A stretch of 29,942 nt of DNA from JBCBKP01 sp038521625 (GTDB lineage: Bacteria > Planctomycetota > Phycisphaerae > Phycisphaerales > UBA1924): assembly GCA_038521625.1 (NCBI GenBank), contig JBCBKP010000037.1, forward strand, positions 1 through 29,942, read 5' to 3'. Shown here one piece after another: positions 8,750 through 17,634 of this stretch. Both the position numbers and the translations under genes were made by a program. Position 1 is the first letter of the stretch; each line of letters begins with the position of its first letter. Under the pieces are notes generated by a model, which worked only from the letters and a program-made list of their open reading frames with translations, was not told the origin of the DNA and did not search any database.

Positions 8750-11356
8750 GCAAGGGCCGGCCTGCAGGTCGCTCAAGAACGCGACAACGTCGTTCTCGTC
8801 CGACACCCCGTCGCGGTCGTAGTCGGCGTTCGGCCCGCCGGCCTCGTGGTCCGCGAGGAAGGCGATGATGTCGAAGATCGTCGCGCCGCCGTCACCCGGG
8901 TCCATGTCGGCCGGGCCGGGCACACGGATCCGCACGAACTGCTCGCCGGCGATCCGGTCGAACCGGGTCGGGTCCAGATTGACCGAGTCGTTCGCGACGC
9001 CCGGCAGACTCTGGTTCGCGTTGGCGGAGTAGTTCGGGCGGAGCATCGCCATGACGCGGATCTCGCCGCACGGGGTCATCGCCTCAGCCAGCAGACCGTT
9101 CGGCAGCAGGATCTCGAATCCACGCGTGGCCGTGTCGGCGCCCGCGACGCTCGAGGTCGTGACCCCCGCGAGGTTGCCGCCGTCATAGGCCAGCTGGAAC
9201 CCCGCTCGGGGTGTGGTGCTCCCGGTGAGCACGCCGGAGCCTCCGGAGGCGGGTGTCGAGCCGCGGTAGGTCTTGACGAAACCGCCCGCCGACAGGGTGA
9301 ACTCGTCGACGTACACGGTGCCGCCCGCCTGGTTCGCGAGGATCATCGTCTCCGGCTCGAAGCCCGGATCGAACACCGAGCCGGTGAGGAACAGCGGCGC
9401 GTTCGGCGGCGGGTTGAGCTGCGTGAAGTCGAGCGAGGAGACGCCCGCGTTCGGATCCGCGTCGATGAAGAGACAGAGCGCGCTCCCGCCCGAATCGGTG
9501 TTGCCGGTGAGCCCGACGTGCAGATTCCTCGAGGCGAGGGCGTCGAACTCGGCGAACAGCTGGTTGAGCTCGAGGTTGTTGTCGCCGAGGGCGGTCGGCG
9601 TGTCTTGGGTCACGACCAACGCACCGGGCGCGAAGTCGGCCGGGATCTCGCGTCCGTCGACCCGCACCGGCGGCGGCGCGATCGCCCGGACGTCGGCCTC
9701 GAGGACCCGGTAGCCGTAGCCCGGGACGGCGACCGCGTAGCCCGCCTGGTTCGACGACGAGATCACCGGCTGCGCGGCGCCGCTCCGAAGGTCGGTCACC
9801 GCCACCGACGGCGCGCCGAGCTCGAAGCCCGAGAGATCGAGCGAGACGGTCGTCGCCTGACCCCGCAGATTCACGAGCGCGACGACCGCCTGCGTGGCGT
9901 CGGGGACCGGTCCCTCGCCCTGCTCGTAGCGCCGCAGGAAGGCCCAGACGCCGTCGTTGTTCACCGGGACGGCGTCGTAGTCGCCGCGGTGCAGCGCGAC
10001 GTTGTCCCGGCGCAGCGCGATGAGCTCGCGGTAGGTCTCGAGCAGCGAGCCGGAGACGCCCGCCTGCTCCTCGACGCTCCGCCCGTCGTTGTTCCGCGAG
10101 TAGCTGTTGTTGTACGCGAGGAAGTTCAGCCGGTGGTAGCGCGACATCGGCGCCGACTCGACCGCACTCCACTTGAACGGCTCGCGCATCGGGATGTCGT
10201 TGGCGTCAGAGCCGTAGTTCTCCTTGCGGCCGAGCATGCCGATCTCGTCGCCCTGGTAGATGATCGGCGTGAAGGGTTGCAGCATGAGCACCGCCGCGGC
10301 GCTCCGCTCGCGCCCGCGGGCGGACGCGCTGTCGGCACCGATCGTGGAACTCAGGCGGTCGACGTCGTGGTCGCCGATGATCGCCATGTACGTGCCGCGC
10401 TCCGGCAGGCTGTTGATCGTCGCCGCCATCGTGCTGTACAGCGGCTCGGCGTACTCGCCGCCGACCGCGCCGCGGGCCGCGAACTCGAACGGCTTGGTGA
10501 ACGCCGCGTCGAACGCCGGCAGCAGCTCGTCGCCGAAGATCCCCCAGTTCGCCTGCTCCGCGAACGTGAAGACGTCCGGGTTCGCGTCCCGCAACGCCGC
10601 GTGCCATTCCATCCAGAACGGGTCGAGGTCGTAGCCCCAGCCCTCCGGGTGCTCGCCGCGGTTGTACTCCCGCCACACGTGGTCGAGCCGGTACCCGTCG
10701 ATGCCGTCGCTCGGGTCCCCGTCGCCGTCGGGGTCGAGCCAGAGCCGGCCCCACTCGTTGATCAGCGACTTCACCTGCGGATTGCGCAGGTCCCAGTGGA
10801 TGAAGCCGACCGTGTCGCCGGTCCACGTCGGGAACGTGGCGCCGGTGTACTGCGTGTTGCCGAAGTTCTTGAACGCGAGCCAGTCGTCGAACCGGCTCGA
10901 CGGATTCCCGAACGCGCCGTCGAACCACACCGAGTCGTGGCTGATCCCATAGACGACGAAGTCGAGGTAGACCTCGATGCCGCGCGCGTGCGACGCGCTC
11001 ACGAGCTCGAGGAACTCTTGCTCGGTGCCCAGCCGCGGGTTGATCTGGTCGGCCGGGCCGTGCTGATAGCCGTGGTACGCCGGGCTCGGGAAAATCGGGT
11101 TCAGCCAGTACCCGGTGATCCCGAGGTCGTCGAGATACCCGAGCCCGGCCTCGATCCCGCGGAAATCACCGAACCGGTTCGGATCGACCGCATCGCCGTC
11201 GGGCCCGTCGCGCCAGGTCATCGGCATGATGTGGTAGAAGACGTCGCCGGCCTTCGGGTTTTCCGCGAACGGGTTGTCATGAGCCCGGCACGACGCGGGC
11301 GGGGCGCAGGCGATCAGCGCGGCGGCGCCGAGGGCGGTCGAACGAATGGCGTGCAT
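8738..11356 (-). CDS. Secreted GH13 alpha-amylase-family glycoside hydrolase with GC-type dockerin tail
   Basis: An 872-aa exported enzyme. ATG 11356 has AGGAG 5-6 nt upstream; the signal peptide is ~1-25. The GH13 (beta/alpha)8 barrel spans ~35-470. Region II is GIDGYRLDHV with nucleophile Asp225, region III FTFAEQ with acid/base Glu267, and region IV IIGDHD with Asp331. Region I is unusual: DFVVYGISHD instead of DxxxNH. A C-terminal all-beta amylase domain follows (~470-555), then a ~250-residue beta-rich region of unknown type, and finally a dockerin-like tail (~815-872) with DYDRDGVSDENDVVAFL ending GPCAGG. It hydrolyses or rearranges alpha-glucans outside the cytoplasm; the exact specificity cannot be read from the sequence. 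It converges with the HTH gene and is divergent from the phosphatase-fold gene. Confidence 0.93.
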   Translation of the reverse strand: MHAIRSTALGAAALIACAPPASCRAHDNPFAENPKAGDVFYHIMPMTWRDGPDGDAVDPNRFGDFRGIEAGLGYLDDLGITGYWLNPIFPSPAYHGYQHGPADQINPRLGTEQEFLELVSASHARGIEVYLDFVVYGISHDSVWFDGAFGNPSSRFDDWLAFKNFGNTQYTGATFPTWTGDTVGFIHWDLRNPQVKSLINEWGRLWLDPDGDGDPSDGIDGYRLDHVWREYNRGEHPEGWGYDLDPFWMEWHAALRDANPDVFTFAEQANWGIFGDELLPAFDAAFTKPFEFAARGAVGGEYAEPLYSTMAATINSLPERGTYMAIIGDHDVDRLSSTIGADSASARGRERSAAAVLMLQPFTPIIYQGDEIGMLGRKENYGSDANDIPMREPFKWSAVESAPMSRYHRLNFLAYNNSYSRNNDGRSVEEQAGVSGSLLETYRELIALRRDNVALHRGDYDAVPVNNDGVWAFLRRYEQGEGPVPDATQAVVALVNLRGQATTVSLDLSGFELGAPSVAVTDLRSGAAQPVISSSNQAGYAVAVPGYGYRVLEADVRAIAPPPVRVDGREIPADFAPGALVVTQDTPTALGDNNLELNQLFAEFDALASRNLHVGLTGNTDSGGSALCLFIDADPNAGVSSLDFTQLNPPPNAPLFLTGSVFDPGFEPETMILANQAGGTVYVDEFTLSAGGFVKTYRGSTPASGGSGVLTGSTTPRAGFQLAYDGGNLAGVTTSSVAGADTATRGFEILLPNGLLAEAMTPCGEIRVMAMLRPNYSANANQSLPGVANDSVNLDPTRFDRIAGEQFVRIRVPGPADMDPGDGGATIFDIIAFLADHEAGGPNADYDRDGVSDENDVVAFLSDLQAGPCAGG

Positions 11357-11567
11357 GGCAACTCCTGTCGCGGGCGGGGCACCCCCGGGCCCAGGCCCCC
11401 GCGTCTGACTCCGGTCGCCTCAGGATAGCGGTCCCGGCCGCATTCCCGACACGCGAGTCCTCGAATGCGGTAATGGATCCGGTCGGGGTGGCCCGGGCGT
11501 CGGTCAAGGTTCGAAGAAGAGCCCCGCCGCGCCTGGCCTTCGCCGATCTCAGAGCGAGACTTGCCCC

Positions 11568-13022
11568 ATGACCAAGCCGATCATCGCGTCCGTACTCGCC
11601 GCAGCGACGTTCCCCGCCCACGCCCAGACCAACCCCGCGATCGCGCTCGACGGCGATGACCGGGAGTGGGGGGCCGCGATGGCGGCCGCCGACGCCGAGT
11701 TCTACTACTTCCGCCTGCCCTTCGGTGAACTCCGCTCGCTTCGCGTCGCCGACCGCCCCGTGCGGATCCACCTCGACCTCGACTCGGACGACACCACCGG
11801 CGCGGCGAGCCCGGAGGCGCCGGAGCTCGGCGTGGACCTCTCGATCGAGATCACCGCGGGGGAGCGGTGGGGCGACCCGTACTTCTTCGCCACGGTCTAC
11901 GACGCGACCGGCACCGCCGAGGCGCTGCCGTTCGAGCGCGTCGAGCCGCTGCACATGCCGAACAGCGCGGGCGAGACCTTCGAGCTGCGCGTCCGCCGCG
12001 ATGCGCACCCGGCGCTGCTCGAGGGCGGCCCGGCCCGCGGCGTGACGATCATGGAGGGCGCCCGCTGGGCACGATCCGGCCGCGACTGGTCGCTGACCGA
12101 CGCCGCCGAGGCGTACGACTTCGAGGCCCCGGCGGGGCGCGAGCTCGCGCCGGTCGAGGCCGAACTCCCGGCGAAGGCGCCGGGCTCGATCCGTGTTGTC
12201 GCTCACAACGTGCTCTGGACCGGGCCCGAGTCCAACCCGGAGCCGTTCGCGCGGATGTACAGGGCGCTCGACCCCGACATCTATCTCATCCAGGAGTGGG
12301 GCCAGGGCGAGTGGTCGCCCGGATACGAGCGGAGCCTCGAGCGCTGGTTCGAGCTCTACGTCGACGGCACACGCGACTGGACCGCGATCCGCTCCGAGGC
12401 CTGGGGCGTCGCGCTGGTGACGCACCACCCGGTGATCGGACGGACGCCGCTCGACCTCCGCGCGGAGACGATCACCCGCTGGAGCTTCCCGGTCCGATAC
12501 GTCGGCGGCGTGATCCTGACGCCGGAGGGGCCCGTCGCCGCCGCCTCGATCCACCTCAAGGCCGGCGGGGCGCTCGAGACCCCCGAGGACCAGCGCCGCT
12601 TCGACGAGATGCTCGTCATCCGACGCGAGCTCGCGGAGATGACCGCCGACGCCGCACAGGCCGCCCGAGGCGCCACACCGATCACGATCCTCGGCGGCGA
12701 CTACAACCACAACGGACACCCGCTGGTCGTCGAGACCGGCCTCAAGGGCCTCGACGCCGACGGCACGCCGCTCGAGCTCGCCTACACGCCGGTGCTGGGC
12801 ACGAACGCCCGCTACTCGTTCGGCGGCCCCGCATACGGGCACCGGCGATCGTTCCTCGATTACATCGCGTACTCCGATGCCGTCGCCGAGCTCACCGCCG
12901 TGTTCGTGCTCGACACCGAGATCCTCAGCGACTCCTCGCTCGCGGGCATGGGCCTCGAGCGCTCGGACAGCAGCGCCGCCGACCACCTGCCGGTCGTCGT
13001 GGATCTCGATCCGATCGATTGA
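11568..13022 (+). CDS. Secreted endonuclease/exonuclease/phosphatase (EEP) superfamily protein with N-terminal beta domain
   Basis: A 484-aa product starting at ATG 11568 (weak ribosome site). The signal peptide ends at AHAQ (residue 20). Residues ~22-195 form a beta-rich domain starting IALDGDDREWG, resembling CBM9-like sugar-binding modules. The EEP catalytic domain spans ~205-480: VVAHNVLW (Asn214), LIQEWG (Glu243, metal ligand), ASIHLKAG (His), GGDYNHNG (Asp and Asn) and ADHLPVVVDL (Asp-His). All metal and catalytic positions are present, so it is probably an active Mg-dependent phosphodiesterase. The substrate (nucleic acid, phospholipid or inositol phosphate) is unknown. There is no dockerin tail. 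It is divergent from the glycosidase, with a 211-bp shared upstream region where no clear promoter is visible. Confidence 0.9.
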   Translation: MTKPIIASVLAAATFPAHAQTNPAIALDGDDREWGAAMAAADAEFYYFRLPFGELRSLRVADRPVRIHLDLDSDDTTGAASPEAPELGVDLSIEITAGERWGDPYFFATVYDATGTAEALPFERVEPLHMPNSAGETFELRVRRDAHPALLEGGPARGVTIMEGARWARSGRDWSLTDAAEAYDFEAPAGRELAPVEAELPAKAPGSIRVVAHNVLWTGPESNPEPFARMYRALDPDIYLIQEWGQGEWSPGYERSLERWFELYVDGTRDWTAIRSEAWGVALVTHHPVIGRTPLDLRAETITRWSFPVRYVGGVILTPEGPVAAASIHLKAGGALETPEDQRRFDEMLVIRRELAEMTADAAQAARGATPITILGGDYNHNGHPLVVETGLKGLDADGTPLELAYTPVLGTNARYSFGGPAYGHRRSFLDYIAYSDAVAELTAVFVLDTEILSDSSLAGMGLERSDSSAADHLPVVVDLDPID

Positions 13023-13107
13023 CCCTTGGCATCGAAGCGGGTTTCATTCTCGTCCTTTCTGCATGGCGTGACGGGCAAACCACCGAGTGCACGAAAGGAG
13101 CGACATC

Positions 13108-13377
13108 ATGGGACGCAGTACGATCAACCCGGACCATCATCCGAGAGACACAGACCGCTTTTGAGTCGATGAGTAAGCGCCGGAGGGGCTTTCAATTCGG
13201 AAGCCGCCGTGAAACGCGGGTATCGTGAGATCTCAACAGATCTCGGGCCAAAAGAGCTGCTCGAGAAGCTCGGTCGAAACGATCCCTGTCCATGTGGCAG
13301 CGGCCTGCGGTTTCAAGCGGTGCTGCCTGAGCTCCGGCTCGTTCGACGGTTCGAACCGATCTGACTACTACCGCTGA
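13108..13377 (+). pseudogene. Frameshifted SEC-C zinc-binding motif protein
   Basis: A GGAG site precedes ATG 13108, which reads 18 codons to a stop. Coding character continues in successive frames: MSKRRRGFQFGSRR (from 13169), then KRGYREIS...LLEKLGRNDPCPCGSG (from about 13209), then KRCCLSSG (from 13315) to the stop at 13375-13377. GRNDPCPCGSG...KRCC is the hallmark of the SEC-C zinc motif, normally CxCx(n)CC, here split by one extra base at 13311-13314. Each step is a shift of one extra base near a short homopolymer (TTTT, GAAA/GGG, TTT). Joined, the product would be about 90 aa. It is followed by a good intrinsic terminator. It could be a decayed gene or carry sequencing indels; neighbours show no such shifts. 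A short 51-aa product from GTG 13209 is an alternative. Confidence 0.65.
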
Positions 13378-13385
13378 GTCACGAA

Positions 13386-13411
13386 GGCCGCCCTCGGGCG
13401 GCCGTTTCTTT
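13386..13411 (+). terminator. Intrinsic terminator downstream of SEC-C remnant
   Basis: The stem GGCCGCC (13386-13392) pairs perfectly with GGCGGCC (13397-13403) around loop CTCG, followed by GTTTCTTT. It is oriented for plus-strand transcription and ends the SEC-C remnant before the convergent CHAD gene. Confidence 0.8.
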
Positions 13412-13446
13412 GCGCCCCGTGCCGCTCGGGCCGGAGTTCGCTGGAG

Positions 13447-14301
13447 TCACGACGGCAGGAACCGCCGGCTGAATCGCTTCGCGCGAGCACCAAACACGCG
13501 CTCGGAGATCGCCGAGCTCGCGCCGAGCAGCTCGCGGCGCTCCGCCTCGATCGCCCGCGCGACCGAGCGACGCTGGTCGCGATCGATGTCCTTGGATTCG
13601 TCGAGCAGCGACTCGAGCACCGCGAGGTCGTTCAGCTCCCCCAGCAGCTCCGAGAGCCCGTGGATCCGCCGCCGCGTCCCCCTGCTCCGGTCCGGCGCGA
13701 GCCAGCGGACCTGATTGCGCAGGTGCCGCGTCCGACGCCGCCAGTCGTGCAGCCGTCCCACGGTCGGCTCCCGTCTCGCCAGCCGCCGGGCCCGGCGCGC
13801 CGTCCGGAACGACCGACGCAGGCCCCGGCGCACGGTCTTCGACGAGCAACCCTCGATCTGGGCACGCACGCGGGGCGCGATCGCCGCCAGCCGGTCCGCG
13901 AGCTCCGCCGCGGTCGCCCCGACCGGCCGGACGGTCTCGTTGACCCCCCCGATCGCCCGCGCCGCCGCGCGGATCGCACGGCGCTCGGACTTGCGCGACG
14001 CCCCGCGCGCCAGCCGATCGAGCGTTTCCGTCGCCACCTGCCGGTCGCGACGCCCGCTCAGCGCGTGCGCGGCCGCCCGCAAATCCGGATCAAGCTCGTC
14101 GAACTCCGCCCGGTCAATCGCCTCGCGGATGAGCCGCAGCGCGCTGCGCGCCCGCGTGATCATCTGGCGGACCCGGTGGACCGCGTCCGGGTCATCCACC
14201 CCACGCTCGCGGAGCAGAGACTCGGCCTCTCGCAGCCACGCGCCCGCGGTCTCCGCGAGAGGGTCGCGAGCGGGGCTGGATCGCGTATCCGTCACGGCCA
14301 T
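13447..14301 (-). CDS. CHAD domain-containing protein
   Basis: A 284-aa product starting at ATG 14301. The chain is almost wholly alpha-helical and very rich in Arg. It shows the two halves of the CHAD (conserved histidine alpha-helical) domain: DAVHRVRQMITRARSALRL near residue 40 and RLHDWRRRTRHLRNQVRWL near 205, each with the conserved His and basic residues. CHAD domains bind inorganic polyphosphate and localise proteins to polyphosphate granules in several bacteria. There is no CYTH (triphosphatase) domain fused or adjacent. It is cytoplasmic, with no signal peptide. The upstream region is shared with the divergent gene at 14468. Confidence 0.93.
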   Translation of the reverse strand: MAVTDTRSSPARDPLAETAGAWLREAESLLRERGVDDPDAVHRVRQMITRARSALRLIREAIDRAEFDELDPDLRAAAHALSGRRDRQVATETLDRLARGASRKSERRAIRAAARAIGGVNETVRPVGATAAELADRLAAIAPRVRAQIEGCSSKTVRRGLRRSFRTARRARRLARREPTVGRLHDWRRRTRHLRNQVRWLAPDRSRGTRRRIHGLSELLGELNDLAVLESLLDESKDIDRDQRRSVARAIEAERRELLGASSAISERVFGARAKRFSRRFLPS

Positions 14302-14467
14302 CTCGAATCATACGCGGCCACGGTGCTCGGGACCAAACCGCGGCCCCCGATCCCGCGGAAACCGGAGTCTCATCGCGCGCGGTTCTGACTGCGCGTTCCG
14401 AGCGAGTTGTTGCTTCGAGATACTCGTGATGCGCGGTAGCGTGCCGTGTATGACCCCGGGAGCGCCC

Positions 14468-15553
14468 ATGCGAACGATTCCGATGATCGGCCTGGCGGCG
14501 TGCGTGTGCTCGGTGGCGATCGCGCAGCCCCGCGTTCTCTTCATCCGCGGGGCTGATCGAAGCGGCGGCTTCCTCGAGGCGGGCGACGACGAAGACCGGA
14601 CCGAGCAGCTCGCCGACATCGAGAACGCCTCGACGAGCGGCCGCAACCACGGGTGGTTCGAACTCGCCGAGGCGCTGCGATCGGCCGGCTTCGCGCTGAC
14701 GCAGATCGAAGAGCCGCTCGCATCGGCCGATCCGTCGAGCGGCGCGACGTCTGGAGCGCTGGTCGACTTCTCCGAGATCCCGCTCGGGCTGTTCGACCTG
14801 CTCGTTTTCGGCTCGAACAACGCCGCGTATCCGCCCGAGCAGGTCGATCGCATCGAGGCCTACATGCGCGCCGGCGGCGCGGCGCTATTCATCTCGGACG
14901 CAAACTTCGGTGGGTCCTGGGCCGACGCGCCGACCTCCGACCAGCCGTTCCTCGACCGGATCGGCTGGGCGATGCAGCAGGACCGCGGGACCTACACGCT
15001 GCGACGAGACGACGGGGACTTCTTGGCCCCCGATCACCCGATCCTCGCGGGCGTCGATGCGATCGACGGCGAGGGCGTCTCGCCGATCGTTGTGCCCGAT
15101 GCGGACCCGGTCCCCGGCGTCTCCAGCCGGATCGTCGTGCGCGCCGACCCCGGCGCCCAGACCCGCAACAACGACCGGTTCCCCGGCGCGGGCACGAGCC
15201 GACCCGTCGGACCGCGCGACGCGGCCTGCGCCATCGCGACGATCGACCGCGGTCGTGTCGCGGGCCACATCGACCGGAACACGTTCTTCAACCTCAACGG
15301 AGCCGGGACCAACATCAACCGATTCGACAACCGGACCTACGCGATCAACCTCTTCGGCTGGCTGACCAGCGGCCCGGGCCTCGCCTGCGGGAGCGACCTC
15401 ACCGGCGACGGGGCGTCCGACCTCCTGGATGTCCGTCTCGCACAGAAGCTGCTTGCATCCGCCTCGCCGGAAGCCGACTTCGACGGCGATGGCGTCGTGA
15501 CGATCTTCGATTTCGCTCGCTATCTGTCGCTCTTCGACGACGGGTGCCCCTGA
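14468..15553 (+). CDS. Secreted glutamine-amidotransferase-like (ThuA-type) protein with GC-type dockerin tail
   Basis: A 361-aa product. ATG 14468 lies 5 nt after GGGAG; the signal peptide ends near VAIAQ (residue ~18). The body has a Rossmann-like pattern: strand RVLFIRGAD, a helical segment NHGWFELAEALRSAGF, FDLLVFGSNNAAYP, then VDRIEAYMRAGGAALFISDANFG. This resembles class I glutamine amidotransferase/ThuA-like domains, but no Cys nucleophile is visible at the elbow, so it is probably non-amidotransferase; the family call is tentative. The tail (~305-361) is a dockerin-like pair, DLTGDGASDLLDVRLAQKLL and DFDGDGVVTIFDFARYL, with well-formed DxDxDG calcium loops, ending DDGCP. It is followed by the hairpin that terminates the convergent protease gene. 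Confidence 0.82.
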   Translation: MRTIPMIGLAACVCSVAIAQPRVLFIRGADRSGGFLEAGDDEDRTEQLADIENASTSGRNHGWFELAEALRSAGFALTQIEEPLASADPSSGATSGALVDFSEIPLGLFDLLVFGSNNAAYPPEQVDRIEAYMRAGGAALFISDANFGGSWADAPTSDQPFLDRIGWAMQQDRGTYTLRRDDGDFLAPDHPILAGVDAIDGEGVSPIVVPDADPVPGVSSRIVVRADPGAQTRNNDRFPGAGTSRPVGPRDAACAIATIDRGRVAGHIDRNTFFNLNGAGTNINRFDNRTYAINLFGWLTSGPGLACGSDLTGDGASDLLDVRLAQKLLASASPEADFDGDGVVTIFDFARYLSLFDDGCP

Positions 15554-15568
15554 TCCTCGGTCCGCGCA

Positions 15569-15604
15569 TAAGAAAGGCCCCGGGACGCGTCTCGCCCCGG
15601 GGCC
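15569..15604 (-). terminator. Intrinsic terminator of the protease gene (minus strand)
   Basis: GGCCCCGGG (15576-15584) pairs with CCCGGGGCC (15596-15604). Read on the minus strand, the stem is followed by TTTCTTATG, a T-rich tract that orients it to the protease gene ending at 15634. It may also slow plus-strand transcription from 14468-15553. Confidence 0.75.
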
Positions 15605-15633
15605 CTCCGATCAGATCACGGCCACTCGTGCGC

Positions 15634-17424
15634 TCAGTTGCTCGGGCAGCCGAGGAAGAACAGACGCACGAACTCGTCGACGTCGGTGTTCGAGACGATG
15701 TTGAACGGCGAGGCCAGCGCGGCGACACTGGGGTCGTTCGCGAAGAACAGCGCGACGAACTCGTCCACGTCCGTGTTCGAGATCACACCGAACGGCGAGG
15801 CGAAATCGACCGGGCTGCACGGCGCACCCGCCGCGAAGCTCTCGATGAGAAGCTCCGCGTTGATCAGCCCGACGCCGACCTCATCGACGGTGCCGAAGCT
15901 GTCGTCCGAGGTCGCCTGGAACGCCGCGTTTAGCTCCGCGAAGTCGGGCGTCGTTCCCAGCTCGCGCCGCGTGAACTCGACCGCAAGCGCCGCGACCGCC
16001 GCGGCGTGCGGCGCCGCGGCCGACGTGCCGAAGAAGTTCGGGAAACCGGTGCCGTCGAAGTCGCCGCCGCCGAAGAACGTGGTGTCCGTGCCGTCGGTCG
16101 CGGCGATCTCGGGCTTGGCGCGGACCTCCGGGCCGGGCAGGCGGTTGCCCGACTGGTCGAACAGGATCGTCGAGGGGCCGCGCGAGGAGAAGCCCTCCAC
16201 GGTCGTGCTGTCGTAGGCGACGGCCCCGACCGCGAACACGCCGCTGGCGAGGTGCTGCCCGCGGACCGTCGGGCTGAAGGTGAAGTCGTCGTCCGCGTTG
16301 ATGAAGCTGCGGAAGAACGTCAGCTTCAGGAGCCGGCCGGCGCCGCCGCTGAAGTTCTGGATCTGGATCAGGAACTGTTGCTGCGCCGCGCCCGTGTTCG
16401 CGAAGCTGACGATCTCGACCGGGTCGGCGCCGTTCGGCGAGCCCTGCCCGACCGTGCTGGAATCCACCAGCGTGCCGCCGGTCGTGAAGACCGCGAGATC
16501 GAAGTCGGCGAGGGTGGCGCTCGCCGGTGCGCCGACCGAGGGGAACGGGTCGTCCCACTCGAGCACGGCGATCACCGAGCCGCCGGGGTTGACGGCGACA
16601 TTCAGGCCCGTGTCGACGCCGGCGTCGAGCTTGAAGTCGTGCAGCGGGCTCGAGAACGGGAACATCGGGTTCGTCTCCCCGCTGTCGTTGAACACGCCCT
16701 CGTACGAGTTCCGCCCGCGGTTGCCCGCCGAGGAGAACAGCAGCAAGCCCTGGTTCGCCAGGTTCGTGCAGGTGATCGCGTCGTTGTCGTCCAGGAAGCT
16801 CGCGCCCGTGAGCGCGCTCAGGTCGTCCACGATGATGTCGCAGCCCGCGTTGGCGAGCTGCTGGTACGCGAAGCCGATGCTGCCGGTGAAGCCGCTATGG
16901 AAGTACAGCTCCGCGCCCGGCGCGAGATCGTGGATCAGCTCGGCCATGCCGCGGCCCTCGTCGATGCCCTGGCCCGCCGGCAGGTCGTTCAGGTTCACGA
17001 CCGGCAGGGTGTTGCCGAACGGGTTGCCCGGCCCCGGCAGGTCGCCGCTGAAGACGCCCGCGCTCTGCCCGCCCAGCGAGTTGAACGCGTCCGAGATGAT
17101 CCCGATCCGCACGCCCGACCCGTCCACGCTGAACCGCGACCGGGCCGCCGCCGCCGCCAGGCCGCCCGGCGTCGGGAAGATCGGCGGGAAATCCGCCTGC
17201 GAGGTCGCGGCGCCGATGTTCGTCGTCACGAGTCGCTCGGGCCACGGCTTCGGATCGACGAGCTGCTTGAACGACGTCCCGACCGGGTACTCCGCCCGCG
17301 TCGCGTCCCGGATCACCCCCGGCATCGGCGCCTCTTGCAGAACCTGGGCACGGACGCCCGCGGCGGGCGCCACGGCGCAGCCCGCGATGATCGCCACGCG
17401 GAGAGCGGCGCGCGTATCAGACAT
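15634..17424 (-). CDS. Secreted sedolisin/subtilisin-like serine protease with duplicated dockerin-like tail
   Basis: A 596-aa product. ATG 17424 gives a signal peptide ending VRAQ (~residue 27), and a GGGAG-type site is upstream. The catalytic domain has Asp112 (GIISDAFN), Glu156 in DEGRGMAELIHDLAPGA where classical subtilisins have His, Asn235 (FSSAGN) and Ser468 (FGTSAAAPHAAA). Residues ~255-395 form an inserted beta-domain (P-domain-like). I associate this motif order with the S53-like branch of subtilases (CDD 'Peptidases_S53_like'), i.e. a Ser-Glu-Asp triad. The tail 536-596 is two 29-residue copies of ASPFxxxSNTDVDEFVxLFF, ending GCPSN: dockerin-like, but with Asn/Thr in place of the usual Asp-rich calcium loop. 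It is a paralogue of the truncated protease at the left edge. Confidence 0.92.
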   Translation of the reverse strand: MSDTRAALRVAIIAGCAVAPAAGVRAQVLQEAPMPGVIRDATRAEYPVGTSFKQLVDPKPWPERLVTTNIGAATSQADFPPIFPTPGGLAAAAARSRFSVDGSGVRIGIISDAFNSLGGQSAGVFSGDLPGPGNPFGNTLPVVNLNDLPAGQGIDEGRGMAELIHDLAPGAELYFHSGFTGSIGFAYQQLANAGCDIIVDDLSALTGASFLDDNDAITCTNLANQGLLLFSSAGNRGRNSYEGVFNDSGETNPMFPFSSPLHDFKLDAGVDTGLNVAVNPGGSVIAVLEWDDPFPSVGAPASATLADFDLAVFTTGGTLVDSSTVGQGSPNGADPVEIVSFANTGAAQQQFLIQIQNFSGGAGRLLKLTFFRSFINADDDFTFSPTVRGQHLASGVFAVGAVAYDSTTVEGFSSRGPSTILFDQSGNRLPGPEVRAKPEIAATDGTDTTFFGGGDFDGTGFPNFFGTSAAAPHAAAVAALAVEFTRRELGTTPDFAELNAAFQATSDDSFGTVDEVGVGLINAELLIESFAAGAPCSPVDFASPFGVISNTDVDEFVALFFANDPSVAALASPFNIVSNTDVDEFVRLFFLGCPSN

Positions 17425-17634
17425 ACTCACTCGATCTCCCTTCCACCAATGGAGCTTGAGAACCTCGCCCCGAGAACCCCCGCAAGATACCGCGAGGCCC
17501 CGCCGGATTGAGTCCAACGGTCAGATAGACTCTTGAAGACCTGGTGATCTGGGGTATCCCGGGGGGGCAGCCGGCGAGGCCGGACCCCACGCCCGATTCC
17601 GCGCCAGGTATCCCGCACCATATAGAGTGCCGCA

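Noticed and set aside
8846..11428. Very long plus-strand open frame opposite the GH13 gene
   Set aside because: Arg/Val/Asp-rich shadow of the GC-rich glycosidase gene; no ribosome site or domain.
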